From positions 1-64,000 of the forward strand of contig NZ_JAHBAV010000003.1 in assembly GCF_018390595.1 (NCBI RefSeq): a DNA stretch of 64,000 nt, written 5' to 3'. Under the pieces are notes generated by a model, which was not told where the DNA came from, ran no database searches, and saw nothing but the letters and a program-made list of their open reading frames with translations. Shown here piece after piece: positions 36,663-47,900 of the stretch (its first letter is position 1; every line of letters begins with the position of its first letter). The stretch comes from Dietzia massiliensis. GTDB taxonomy: Bacteria; Actinomycetota; Actinomycetes; Mycobacteriales; Mycobacteriaceae. The translations under genes and the position numbers were made by a program.

Positions 36663-38450
36663 TTAGCTGAGTTCGTCCGCCAGTTTCGCGGCGGGGATCC
36701 AGTCGATCCCGAACACCCGGGCCACCTCGGAGAACGTCGAGGCATCCGTGTCGGTGCTGGTCGCGGAGGCGATCAGGCGGGACAGCATCACCGTGCCGGC
36801 TCGTTCCTCGATCGTCCCCGCCGCCGCCAGGAGCGACCAGGAACAGACCTGGTGGTTCCGGTGGGCGCGGCCCATCGTCTGCTCGGCCAGGAGTCCCGAG
36901 TAGCGGGCCTGGTGGAAGAAGCCCCTGCGCGGGGTGCCGGTCGCGAACGATCCGTCGGCGAACTGCTCGCTCGCCTGCAGGTTGATCGCGGTGGGCGTGT
37001 TGAACACCACCACAGGCGCCTCGCCGCGCTGGAAGCGCATCCGCTCGGTCTCGGCCTCCGGATTGGAGCCGTAGATCCGCGCCACCGGGATGCCGTCCGC
37101 CTCGAGCATCTCGGCCACCGGGTGCGCGGCGGTGGAGACCATCTCGGTGGCGATGAGCACCTGGTAGCCGCGGGCGAGTTCGGCCTTGGCCGCGGCCACA
37201 GTGTGCTCAACGCGAATCATCGACGCCTTCTGTCGCAGCCTCACCAGCGCAGCCAGCCCGCGGGCGATGTTCCTTCCTGTCCTGGCCAGCTGCATCTCGC
37301 GCTGGAAGTCTCCCCACTCCAGCTCGTAGGCCCGCCACTGGTCGGGGGTCAGCTCCACCAGGTCCACGTCGAAGGGCGGCGGCCCCCACACCGCGGACCG
37401 GGTGAGCATGAGCGGCGGATCGTGTCGCAGCAGGATGTCGCGCACGTCGCTGATGGCGGCTTGCTGCGTCTGCAGCGAGTCTTTGGCCTCGGCGCTCCAC
37501 GTCCACTTGCCGTAGGAGGGTTCCAGGGGCACGCCCCGGTCGGCCAGCGCTCGACCGAAGTCCGCCCACTGGGCCGGCGGATCTCCGTGTACCTGGGCGT
37601 ACAGCGACGACATGTAACCCCATTCGCCGGGGTGATGCCCCGGGGTGGCGGTGATCGTCAGGACGAACGGGGCCGTCTCGTGCGGCGAGTTCATGCGGGT
37701 CAGTCGCCGCATGTAGCTGGTGCGCTTGCTGTCGTGGCGGAACTGGTGGGCCTCGTCGATCACCGCGACGTCGACTTTCAGCCGTGGCCGCCCGTTCCGG
37801 GCCATGAGCTTGCTCAGGCTGTCGGAGGACATGATGATCCAACGCAGCTCGTCGTCACCCAGGGCGGCGATGGTGCGACGCCATGACGGGATGGTGATGC
37901 GGGCTGGCCGGTCCACCGTCACGAGGATGGTGCGGGCGCCGCGCTCGCGCGCAATCGCCTTCGCTGCGGCCACCGCGACCAGCGTCTTACCGGTGCCCAC
38001 GTCATTGGCCAGATGAACCTGCCGGAACCCGCGCTCAGCGGCCGTGGCGATCGCATCGACGTCCGCGCGCTGCTCCGGGCGCAGACTCATCGGCGCGGCG
38101 GTCGCACCCGGGCCCGTGCTGCCGTTGAGCTCGTCCTCCCGCCACCGCAGGTAGGAGTACGGCTTGCTGGCGTAGGGCTCCAGTGACTCGGGCAGGGAGG
38201 TCCCGACGTACGCGTGCGCCGTGAGCGACTTGTAGTAACTCACCCCGGCCGGCATCCCACCGCCCAGCCCGCCCCAAGGGAGCTCCAGCAGCCACACCCG
38301 CTGTCCGGGCGGGATAGTCGGGACCGCCATCGCCGCGCTGGACTTCTTGGCCGACGTCGCCCGCGTGGAGCTCGCGCTTTTCGCCGACGCAGCCCTCGTG
38401 GATCTCGTCTTGCGCCTAGTGGAGGTCTTGCGTGGGGACAGGGTCGCCAT
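36663..38450 (-). CDS. DEAD/SNF2-type superfamily 2 helicase with basic N-terminal tail, orphan
   Basis: The 595-residue protein starts with about 40 residues rich in Ser, Ala, Lys and Arg. The motor has Walker A NDVGTGKTLVAVAAAKAI near residues 149-166, DEAH in VAVIDEAHQFRH near 238, a TATPGHHPGEW motif III, and motif VI LLAEQTMGRAHRNHQ near 530. The style (short, no accessory domains) is like helicases of actinobacterial phages and prophages. No other phage gene is next to it. Its biological role is unknown. Confidence 0.85.
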   Translation of the reverse strand: MATLSPRKTSTRRKTRSTRAASAKSASSTRATSAKKSSAAMAVPTIPPGQRVWLLELPWGGLGGGMPAGVSYYKSLTAHAYVGTSLPESLEPYASKPYSYLRWREDELNGSTGPGATAAPMSLRPEQRADVDAIATAAERGFRQVHLANDVGTGKTLVAVAAAKAIARERGARTILVTVDRPARITIPSWRRTIAALGDDELRWIIMSSDSLSKLMARNGRPRLKVDVAVIDEAHQFRHDSKRTSYMRRLTRMNSPHETAPFVLTITATPGHHPGEWGYMSSLYAQVHGDPPAQWADFGRALADRGVPLEPSYGKWTWSAEAKDSLQTQQAAISDVRDILLRHDPPLMLTRSAVWGPPPFDVDLVELTPDQWRAYELEWGDFQREMQLARTGRNIARGLAALVRLRQKASMIRVEHTVAAAKAELARGYQVLIATEMVSTAAHPVAEMLEADGIPVARIYGSNPEAETERMRFQRGEAPVVVFNTPTAINLQASEQFADGSFATGTPRRGFFHQARYSGLLAEQTMGRAHRNHQVCSWSLLAAAGTIEERAGTVMLSRLIASATSTDTDASTFSEVARVFGIDWIPAAKLADELS

Positions 38451-38547
38451 CAGCTCTCTGCCCCGATGTGGGCGGGGACGACGACGGGTGAGTCCACAAC
38501 ATTCTCCTGGATGGTCCTGGCAAGGCTTGGCTCACTCTAGGGGTCGA

Positions 38548-39390
38548 CTACGACGCCGTCGGTGCCCGAGCCTCTGACCGCACGGCGCGCACCGCGGCCT
38601 CCGGGTCATCGACCTGCAATCGCACCACGGACACCTCCCGCAACGCGGGCGCACGCCACCCGAATTCCGGGACCGACGCCGCAACGGGCTGCGAGAGCGT
38701 GAGGCTGAGGTTCGTTCCGTCGGGCCCGGGTAGCACGAGCGCGCCACCGCGGTCGTCGTCGCCGGTGATCTCGGCGTTGGTGGGGGAGAGCCGCCGCTCC
38801 CGGCGCACGTCCGCCACCGCGTCGAGCGGTATGCGCGCGCAGACGTGCGGCCCACTGCGCAGGGTCAGCACGCCCCGGTCGAGGAGGTGCGGCCGCACGA
38901 TCCGCCCGGCCAGCCACCCCAGCACCATGAGGAGCCCGTAGATCCCGAGTAGGTCCAGAACGAGCCGGACCAAGTGCCACGGGACCAGCAGGTGGACGGC
39001 CACGAGTTCGATGGTCGCCGCGACGGCCAGCGCGATCGGCATGCCGAGGGTGCCGCGCGCGTAGCCGATCGGCACCGCGCCGGCGGGGACGTCGGGACGC
39101 CGGGTCACCCAGCGCGCGAGCGACGCGACGGTGCGGGCCTCGGCCGCGGCCAGGCGTAGGTAGGGATCGTCGGCGGCCAGCGCGCGCAGGGCCTCGCGGC
39201 GGGTCTCGGTGAGGGCGCGGTGCGCGCGGTAGCGGCGGACATAGCCCGTGACGACGAGCGCGCCGAGGGGGATCTCCACGATGAGGAAGAGGGCGAGCGC
39301 GACGGCGGGTCCGATCGTGCCGGTCGCCAGGAGTGCGGCGTCGGTGGCGACGACGACGAGGGCGATCAGCGGAACCAGTCTGCTGTTCAT
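38548..39390 (-). CDS. Membrane protein, translationally coupled to a MerR-type gene
   Basis: This 280-residue protein has four hydrophobic segments in its N-terminal 170 residues: two at the start (LVPLIALVVVATDAALLATG and the next) and two near residues 125-165. A soluble C-terminal domain of about 110 residues follows, with LTLRSGPHVCARIPLDAVAD. It has no recognised family. The ATG overlaps the MerR-like stop as ATGA. Confidence 0.75.
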   Translation of the reverse strand: MNSRLVPLIALVVVATDAALLATGTIGPAVALALFLIVEIPLGALVVTGYVRRYRAHRALTETRREALRALAADDPYLRLAAAEARTVASLARWVTRRPDVPAGAVPIGYARGTLGMPIALAVAATIELVAVHLLVPWHLVRLVLDLLGIYGLLMVLGWLAGRIVRPHLLDRGVLTLRSGPHVCARIPLDAVADVRRERRLSPTNAEITGDDDRGGALVLPGPDGTNLSLTLSQPVAASVPEFGWRAPALREVSVVRLQVDDPEAAVRAVRSEARAPTAS

Positions 39391-40168
39391 AGCTCGACTC
39401 CCAGGGCGCTGAACGTGCGGCGCAGCACCTCGCGCTGGGCCGGGTCGGGGAGGAGCTGGTCGAGCGTGGGGCCGGTGAGCGAGTCGTCCATGTCTGCCGA
39501 AGCGCCGGTGATGATCGAGCGGATGGTCGGGTCGGCGATCAGACTCTCGACGAGCCGGGCGATCTCCGGCTCGACGTCGGCGGGGCGTCGGCCCTCGATG
39601 CGGTGGAATCCGGCGAGGAGATCGAGATACCTGCGGCGCCGCTCTTCGTCGGTCGCAAGGGCGGAGTACGCGGCGGCGAGTTCGTCGGGAAGGTCGCCAC
39701 GGAGGGCGGCGAGGTCGAGCATGTCGCGCTCGAGCTTCACGAGGGCTGCGAGGTCCGGATCGTCGCTCGCCTCGGAGCGACACAGGTCGAGGGCGCGGGC
39801 GACGGGCTCGGGCAGGAGGCCCGGGGGCAACCCGGCGGCCGCGCGCTGGGCGATGGCGTCCAGTCGGTCGCGTTGGCGGGTCAGGGCCGCGATCCGCTGG
39901 TCGATGCCGTCGCGAATCGCGGCGAGGTCGGTCGCGGGGTTTCCGGCCTCCGGTTCGAGGAGGGCCGCAATCTCTTTGAGAGGCACGCCGGAGTCGGACA
40001 GGAACGCGATCCGCGCGATGCGGGCGAGGTCGGCGACGTCGTATTCGCGGTACCCACCGGAGGTCCTGGCCGGCTCGGCGACCACTCCGAGGCGGTGGTA
40101 GTGCCGGATGCTGCGAGCGCTGATGCCGACGATCTGGGCGACCTGGCCGATTCTCGTGCCTCGATCAT
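39387..40168 (-). CDS. MerR-family regulator with an apparent frameshift near its start
   Basis: The readable frame encodes a MerR-type HTH (RIGQVAQIVGISARSIRHYH, then RLGVVAEPARTSGGYREYD) and an all-alpha C-terminal domain. That frame has no ATG, GTG or TTG before the HTH, only an upstream TGA. An ATG at 40168 lies in another frame and could reach the HTH after one inserted or two deleted bases near 40155. Starting at the in-frame GTG at 40085 would remove half of the HTH. It may be a true mutation, an assembly error, or an atypical start. A MerR-type dyad lies directly upstream. Confidence 0.7.
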
Positions 40169-40172
40169 CAAG

Positions 40173-40195
40173 CTTGACACTGTGACAAGGTCAAG
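40173..40195. promoter_or_regulatory. MerR-type operator/promoter dyad
   Basis: On the plus strand CTTG-A-CAC-T-GTG-A-CAAG at 40173-40189 forms a dyad, and CTTGAC/GTCAAG extends it to 40195. On the minus strand TTGACC supplies a -35-like element. This arrangement is typical of self-regulated MerR promoters with stretched spacers. Confidence 0.65.
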
Positions 40196-40251
40196 GCCCG
40201 GTGAGTCGTAGAGCACCTTCGTCCTGGGATCGCCGCCCTACCATTCGGCAG

Positions 40252-40725
40252 GTGAACGACTTCGCGGATCTGAGCGTGGCTGAACTCCTGCGGCTGTGGG
40301 CTGGCAGCGCGACGGAGCTCAAAACGAGGGGCGTCATCCAGACCCACAACATGGTCGGGGAAATCGCCGAGGCGGTGGCGCACGCGTATCTCGGTGGCAG
40401 GCGGGGGTCATTCAGTCAGCCAGGCTGGGACATCCTCACCGAGGCCGGTGAGCGCGTCCAGGTGAAGGGGATCCGGCACACCGCGGATCGGAAGAGGCTC
40501 AACACGAGCGCGATCCGCGATGAGAACTACGAATCGGTGCTGATCATCGAGTTCGACGAGTACTTCGAGCGTGCAGAAGGCTCCCGAATCGAGCGTCGGG
40601 TAGTCGAGGAGATGTGCCCGATCACGCCGCACATCAACGGCCGGATCATCAAGCTGACATCGCGCTTCCGGGCCGACGAGCGCGTGAGCCGCATCGATCT
40701 GACGGAATACCTCGAGGCTCTATGA
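40252..40725 (+). CDS. Hypothetical protein with possible PD-(D/E)XK nuclease core
   Basis: This 157-residue product contains MVGEIAEAVAHAYLGGRRGS, then QPGWDILTEAGERVQVKGIR around residues 55-75. The E ... D ... QVK spacing resembles restriction-endonuclease-like folds. GTG at 40252 (MNDFADLSV) was chosen over the frame's earlier GTG at 40201 because the earlier part looks non-coding. No partner methylase or toxin is adjacent. Function is unknown. Confidence 0.6.
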   Translation: MNDFADLSVAELLRLWAGSATELKTRGVIQTHNMVGEIAEAVAHAYLGGRRGSFSQPGWDILTEAGERVQVKGIRHTADRKRLNTSAIRDENYESVLIIEFDEYFERAEGSRIERRVVEEMCPITPHINGRIIKLTSRFRADERVSRIDLTEYLEAL

Positions 40726-40801
40726 GCCCTGGCGGTATCCGGGCGGGTCTGCGGGCGGGGGATTTCGACCGGTGTAAGCGTACGAATGGGTGAGACAGTA
40801 G

Positions 40802-42211
<1,410 letters not shown>

Positions 42212-42230
42212 GTAGTCGAGAGGAGGGCTC

Positions 42231-43145
42231 ATGGCCCGCCCACCGCGCCCCTCGGACCGCCGGGGAGACGCACGCGATCGCGCGTCGTCCCGGCGGCCCG
42301 GTGAGGCGTCGGGTGCCATCCGACGCCGGGCGACCGGGGCGGGCCGTGGGACCACCGGCGGCCGCGGCACCGGAGCCGACGCGCGCGGCGCCGGAGCCGG
42401 AGGCCGCAGTGCAGGCGATGACGGCGCCGTAGGGGCCGGAACCGACCAGCCCGCCGACGGCACTCGCCGGCAGCCGCCCCGTCGGCGGACGCCGAGCCGC
42501 GAACGCGACCGGCCCGTCCCGGCGTCCGCTCGCTCCGGCAGGATCGGCACCACCGCGCATCCGGAGGCCCACCGTCTCACCACGCGCACGGACCTGTCCG
42601 ACACCCTGTTGGGCCCGCGGAACTACACGCCGCGGCGGATCGGTCTCCTCGCCGTCGTCGCCATAATCCTGTTGGTCACGGTCTCGTTCCCGCTGCGCAA
42701 CCACTACCAGTTCCTCCGCGACGAGAAGGCCGTGGCGCAGGAGCGGGCCGCGCTCGAGGCGACGATCGCCGAGCTCGAGGCCGAGCAGGAGCTGCTGTCC
42801 GACCCGGCCTACATCGAGCAGCAGGCCCGCATCCGCTTCGGCGCCGTGAAGCCGGGGGAGACGCCGTACCGGGTGTCCATGGTGGATCCGGTGGAACAGG
42901 CGGCGGCCGAGCAGCGGGCGGCGGAGATCGCGGCGCTGCCCTGGCAGACGCGGGTGTGGCGGTCGATCTCCGAGCCGACCGACCCGATCATGCCGGAGGA
43001 CTCGGCGCTGCTCGAGGGCACGTCCATCCCCGGCGGCCCCGACACCCCGGCCGTACCGGTCGTCCCCGACGGCGTGCCCGGCGGTGACGACCCCGCCGCC
43101 CCCATTCCGGGCGGCGTCCAGGAACAACCACAGGAGAACCCCTAG
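42231..43145 (+). CDS. divIC: FtsB/DivIC-family septum formation protein
   Basis: The 304-residue protein has a long, disordered, Arg/Gly/Ala-rich cytoplasmic tail (about residues 1-130). One membrane helix, IGLLAVVAIILLVTVSFPLR, is followed by a coiled coil (KAVAQERAALEATIAELEAEQELL) and DPAYIEQQARIRFGAVKPGE, the conserved FtsB/DivIC block. A Pro/Gly-rich tail ends it. The family bridges divisome proteins FtsL and FtsQ. GAGAGGAGG lies before the ATG. Confidence 0.9.
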   Translation: MARPPRPSDRRGDARDRASSRRPGEASGAIRRRATGAGRGTTGGRGTGADARGAGAGGRSAGDDGAVGAGTDQPADGTRRQPPRRRTPSRERDRPVPASARSGRIGTTAHPEAHRLTTRTDLSDTLLGPRNYTPRRIGLLAVVAIILLVTVSFPLRNHYQFLRDEKAVAQERAALEATIAELEAEQELLSDPAYIEQQARIRFGAVKPGETPYRVSMVDPVEQAAAEQRAAEIAALPWQTRVWRSISEPTDPIMPEDSALLEGTSIPGGPDTPAVPVVPDGVPGGDDPAAPIPGGVQEQPQENP

Positions 43146-43146
43146 C

Positions 43147-43698
43147 GTGAGCGCCGAACAAAGCGTGTCCCAAGCTGACCTCGACGCGATCGCCGCCCAG
43201 CTGGGCCGGCCGCCGCGTGGGGTGCTGGAGGTGTCCTACCGCAGCCCCGACGGCAAGCCCGGCGTGGTCAAGACCGCGCCGCGGTTGGAGGACGGCACCC
43301 CGTTCCCCACTCTGTACTACCTCACCGATCCGCGGCTCACCGCCGAGGCGAGCCGTCAGGAATCGGCGGGGATCATGAGGGGGATGACGACGAGGTTGGG
43401 CGCCGAGCCCGACCTGGCCGCGAACTATCGCGAGGCGCACGAGCGGTACCTGGCCAAGCGGAACGCGATCGAGGACCTCGGCACGGACTTCAGCGGTGGT
43501 GGCATGCCCGAGCGCGTCAAGTGCCTGCACGTGCTCATGGCGTACGCGCTGGCCGAGGGGCCGGGCGTGGTGCGGCTAGGCGATGAGTCGGTGGCGCTGG
43601 CCTGCGAGGCCGGGCTGCGCGGCACCGCTCTGCCTGCCGACTGGCCGACGCCCGAGGAGCTGGGGATCCCGGACTACCTCGCCATGGACGAGCAGTGA
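43147..43698 (+). CDS. DUF501 domain-containing protein
   Basis: The 183-residue product starts MSAEQSVSQADLDAIAAQLG (GTG start, AGGAG upstream). It has the DUF501 blocks RGVLEVSYRSPDGKPGVVKT, PFPTLYYLTDPRLTAEASRQE and MPERVKCLHVLMAYALAEGPG. The family is conserved between divIC and ppx in actinobacteria and has no established function. Confidence 0.92.
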   Translation: MSAEQSVSQADLDAIAAQLGRPPRGVLEVSYRSPDGKPGVVKTAPRLEDGTPFPTLYYLTDPRLTAEASRQESAGIMRGMTTRLGAEPDLAANYREAHERYLAKRNAIEDLGTDFSGGGMPERVKCLHVLMAYALAEGPGVVRLGDESVALACEAGLRGTALPADWPTPEELGIPDYLAMDEQ

Positions 43699-44675
43699 CC
43701 GCTGCTGTGCGCGTCGGCGCGATCGACTGCGGCACCAACTCCATCCGGCTGCTCGTCGCCGAGGGCGTCCCCGGCGAGCCCGGACTCGTGGACGTGGTCC
43801 GCGAGATGCGGATCATCCGCCTGGGCGAGGGCGTGGACGCGACCGGGCGGCTGTCCGGGGGGGCGCTCTCCCGCTGCCGCACGGCCCTCACCGACTACGC
43901 GGCGACCATGGCCGAGCTCGGGGTGCAGTCGGTGCGGATGGTGGCCACCTCCGCGACCCGCGATGCGGCGAACAAGGACGAGTTCTTCGGCATGACCGCC
44001 GAGGTGCTGGGCGCCCACTTTCCGGGTGCTGTCGCCGAGGTGATCTCGGGGCAGACCGAGGCCGAGCTGACCTTTGCCGGCGGTGTCTCGGACCTCTCGC
44101 CGAGTGACGGCCCGTTCGTGGTGACCGACCTCGGCGGCGGGTCCACGGAGATCGTGGTGGGCGAGCTCGCCCGCGGTGAGGTGCGCCTGCTGGGAGCTCG
44201 CAGCCTGGACATCGGGTGCGTGCGGATCACCGAGCGGGTGCTGCACTCGGACCCGCCCACCGCCGTCGAGGTCGCCGAGGCGCGCGCGGTGGTCACCGAG
44301 GCGTTGGTCGAGACCGGCGACGTGCCGGTGGGCCGCGCCGCCCGTTGGGTGGGGGTCGCCGGCACCTTCACCACGTTGAGCGCGCTGGCGCAGAACCTGG
44401 GGGAGTACGACCAGGAGCGAATCCACGGCAGCGTCATCTCGCTGGGCCGGATGCGCGAGGTGTGCGACCGCTTGGTGGCCTCGTCGGTGACTGAGCGGCG
44501 CAGCCTGGGGGCGATGCATCCGGGCCGCGCGGACGTGATCGGTGGGGGAGCGATCGTGGTCCAGGCGCTGTGTGATGAGATATTTGAGCGCGCGGGGTTG
44601 TCCGAGCTCACGGTGAGTGAGAAGGACATCCTGGACGGCATCGCGATGTCGGTGCTGACCCGCTTGGCCGGCTAG
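43695..44675 (+). CDS. ppx: Exopolyphosphatase / pppGpp phosphohydrolase (Ppx/GppA family)
   Basis: The 326-residue product is an ASKHA-fold phosphatase. It has GAIDCGTNSIRLLVAEG at the N-terminus, VATSATRDAANKDEFF, VISGQTEAELTFAGG and the phosphate loop VVTDLGGGSTEIVVGE near residues 140-156. It hydrolyses polyphosphate or pppGpp; the two activities cannot be separated by sequence here. The GTG start overlaps the DUF501 stop as GTGA. It is the two-domain short form typical of actinobacteria. Confidence 0.93.
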   Translation: MTAAVRVGAIDCGTNSIRLLVAEGVPGEPGLVDVVREMRIIRLGEGVDATGRLSGGALSRCRTALTDYAATMAELGVQSVRMVATSATRDAANKDEFFGMTAEVLGAHFPGAVAEVISGQTEAELTFAGGVSDLSPSDGPFVVTDLGGGSTEIVVGELARGEVRLLGARSLDIGCVRITERVLHSDPPTAVEVAEARAVVTEALVETGDVPVGRAARWVGVAGTFTTLSALAQNLGEYDQERIHGSVISLGRMREVCDRLVASSVTERRSLGAMHPGRADVIGGGAIVVQALCDEIFERAGLSELTVSEKDILDGIAMSVLTRLAG

Positions 44676-44726
44676 CCCGACTCGGCGCCCTACGCGCCAC
44701 CCGAGCCCGCCCCGGCGGGCCGGCAA

Positions 44727-44800
44727 GCCCCCATAGCCCAATTGGCAGAGGCAGACGGCTTAAAACCGTTTCAGTGTCGGTTCGAGTCCGACTGGGGGCA
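44727..44800 (+). tRNA. tRNA-Leu (anticodon TAA), short variable loop
   Basis: The 74-nt gene has acceptor GCCCCCA/TGGGGGC, anticodon stem GACGG/CCGTT with loop CTTAAAA (TAA at 34-36), and T arm GTCGG-TTCGAGT-CCGAC. The variable loop is about five bases, so the long arm usual for tRNA-Leu is absent. The discriminator is A and CCA is not encoded. An accessory island begins just after it. Confidence 0.92.
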
Positions 44801-44932
44801 CGGCCACCGCAGACGTTGCAAGGCACTTATCCGCAGAACCCTCTGCACTCAGACGAATGTCCATTAAGGTAACTTAAGTTCTTGCGTCGCATCGGCGGGG
44901 TGCGGCAAGTTTTGAGTGAGCGTAGGGATGCC

Positions 44933-47900
44933 GTGCGAATAATCGACAACGTCAACGATCTGCTCGGCGACGACCTCCGAGGCGAGATCACCTCTGGAAC
45001 GAAAGTGCGCATCGCTGCGTCGACCTTTTCGATATTCGCGTTCGAGGCCCTGCGCAAGGAGCTTGAGCAGGTCTCCGAACTTCAGTTCATTTTCACCACG
45101 CCGTCGTTTGTGACGGAGGAGGTGACCGACAAGCTTCGCAAGGAGCGTCGCGAGTTCTTTATTCAGGGTGGGCAGGCCGAGTCGAGCCTCTACGGCTCGG
45201 AGTTCGAGATCCGGTTGCGGAACAAGCTCACCCAGCGAGCGATTGCTAGGGAATGCGCTGACTGGGTGCGACGGAAGGTGAAGTTCCGGTCGAACGCCAC
45301 CAGCAGCCCGATGCAGCCGCTCGCCGCTGTCGACGATGGTGCCGTCTACTTCCCGATCCAGGGCTTTACCACCACGGACCTTGGTTACGAACGGGGGCCG
45401 GCGGTGTCGAACATGGTCACCAAGTTCGAGGGCGCACCCGAGACTGGGCAGTTCCTTGGCATCTTCGACCAGATATGGAACAACCCGGACCAACTCGACG
45501 ATGTCACTCAGGCCGTGCACGACCACATCGCGAGTGTGTATGCGGAGAACTCGCCGGCCAGGATCTACTTTCTGATCCTCTACAACCTGTTCGCCGAGTT
45601 CCTCGACGACATCAGCGAAGACGTCCTTCCTAATGATCGGACCGGCTACCAGAACACCAAGGTTTGGAACAGCCTTTACAACTTCCAGCGCGATGCGGCA
45701 ACCGGGATCATCAACAAACTCGAGACCTACAATGGCTGCATCCTTGCAGATAGCGTCGGCCTCGGTAAGACGTTCACCGCGCTCGCTGTCATCAAGTACT
45801 ACGAACTGCGCAACAAGTCGGTCCTCGTACTGTGCCCGAAGAAACTCGCCGAGAACTGGACAAACTACAACGCAAATCTGACCACCAATATCTTCGCCGG
45901 CGACCGCTTCAATTACGACGTGCTTGCCCATACCGACCTGTCCCGCACCCGCGGAGAGTCGATGGGGCTGCGTCTCGATCGGGTCAACTGGGGCAACTAC
46001 GACCTTGTCGTGATCGACGAGTCCCACAACTTTCGCAATGCCGATTACGCAGAGGAAAAGGAGTCCCGTTACCAGCGGCTCATGCGTCAGGTTATCCGTG
46101 AGGGCGTGAAGACCAAGGTCCTGATGCTCTCGGCCACCCCGGTGAACAACCGGTTTAACGATCTGAAGAACCAACTCCAGCTCGCCTACGAGGGTGAGTC
46201 CGAGAACCTCTCACAGCACCTGAGCATTTCGACTACCGTCGAGAAGGTTTTCAAAGATGCGCAGACCGTCTTCAACGAGTGGTCCAAGCTCGACCCGCAG
46301 GACCGCACGTCCGATCGCATCCTCCAGATGCTCGACTTCGACTTCTTCGAACTCCTCGATGCCGTGACGATCGCCCGCTCCCGCAAACACATCCAAGCGT
46401 TCTACGACACCACCGCGGTTGGAGCGTTCCCTGATCGGCTCCCGCCGAAGTCGATCCGCGAACCGCTCACTGATCTGCCCGATGTTCCGGGCTTTAACAT
46501 CATCTTCGAGCAGCTCCAAACACTCACCCTTGCGGTGTATACACCCCTGGCCTACGTCTTCCCCAGTCGGATCGGCAAGTACGAGGACCTCTACAACGTC
46601 ACCGCTGGCAATGCGCGAGCCAACCTCGGGCAGCAAGGGCGTGAGCAGGGCCTCAAGAAGCTCATGACCGTCAATCTGCTCAAGCGGTTGGAGAGCTCGG
46701 TCGATGCATTTCGGCTGACTCTGTCGAAGATCGAGCACAGCGTGGATCGGACGCTGGGTCTGCTCGGCTCTCACACGAGCCCGGTCTCCGAACTCGGCTC
46801 CGACCTGTCGGATCTCGATCTTGATGTAGATGACGAAGACGACGCGAGTCTGGAAGCGCTCACCTTTGGGAAGAACATCAAGATCGACCTCGACGACATC
46901 GACCTCGAGTCCTGGCGTCGGGATCTGTGGAACGACCGCACGACCCTTCAGATTCTTCTCGGTGAGATGCGCAAGGTCACCCCGGAGCACGATTGCAAGC
47001 TCCACGCACTCAAGCAACTCATCGCGCACAAGGCAGCGCACCCGATCAATCCTGACAACCGCAAGGTTCTGGTGTTCTCGGCGTTTGCCGACACCGCGAA
47101 CTACCTCTATAGCGAACTCGCACCAGGTCTCGCCGCGGCAGGATTGGAGACGGCACTGATCACCGGCGGTGGCCACGGTGCGAAGACGACCCTGGGCACC
47201 GGGTTCGACTTCCAGCAGGTCATGTCGTTATTCTCGCCCCGCTCGAAGCAGCGTCATCTTGTGATGCCGAATGAAACACGAGATATCGACGTCCTCATCG
47301 GCACCGACGTGATCAGTGAGGGACAGAACCTGCAGGACTGCGACTATCTGATCAACTACGACATCCACTGGAATCCGGTGCGCATCGTCCAGCGATTCGG
47401 CCGCATCGACCGCATCGGCTCGACCAACACCCAAATCCAGCTGGTCAACTTCTGGCCCGACATCTCCCTCGACGAGTACATAAACCTCAAAGAACGCGTC
47501 GAGAACCGGATGGTCATCGCGGACCTCGCCGGCACCGCCGACGACAACGTCCTCACCCTCGAAGACAGCGATTCAGCATTCCGCAAGGAACAGCTCCGCA
47601 AACTCCAAGACGATGTCATCGAACTCGAGGACGTCCGCACCGGCGTCTCCATCACCGACCTCGGCCTCAACGACTTCCGCATGGACCTTCTCGGCTATCT
47701 GAAGGAGTACGGCGACCTCGCAGCCAGACCGAAGGGCCTGCACGCCGTCGTCCCCGCCGACCCTGCCAAGGGACTCGTACCCGGTGTGATCTTCGCGCTG
47801 CGAAATATCAATGCCGACGAGAACATAAACCGAGGAAACCGCCTGCACCCGCACTATCTCGTCTACCTCGGCGACGACGGCACCGTCATCGCCGACCACA

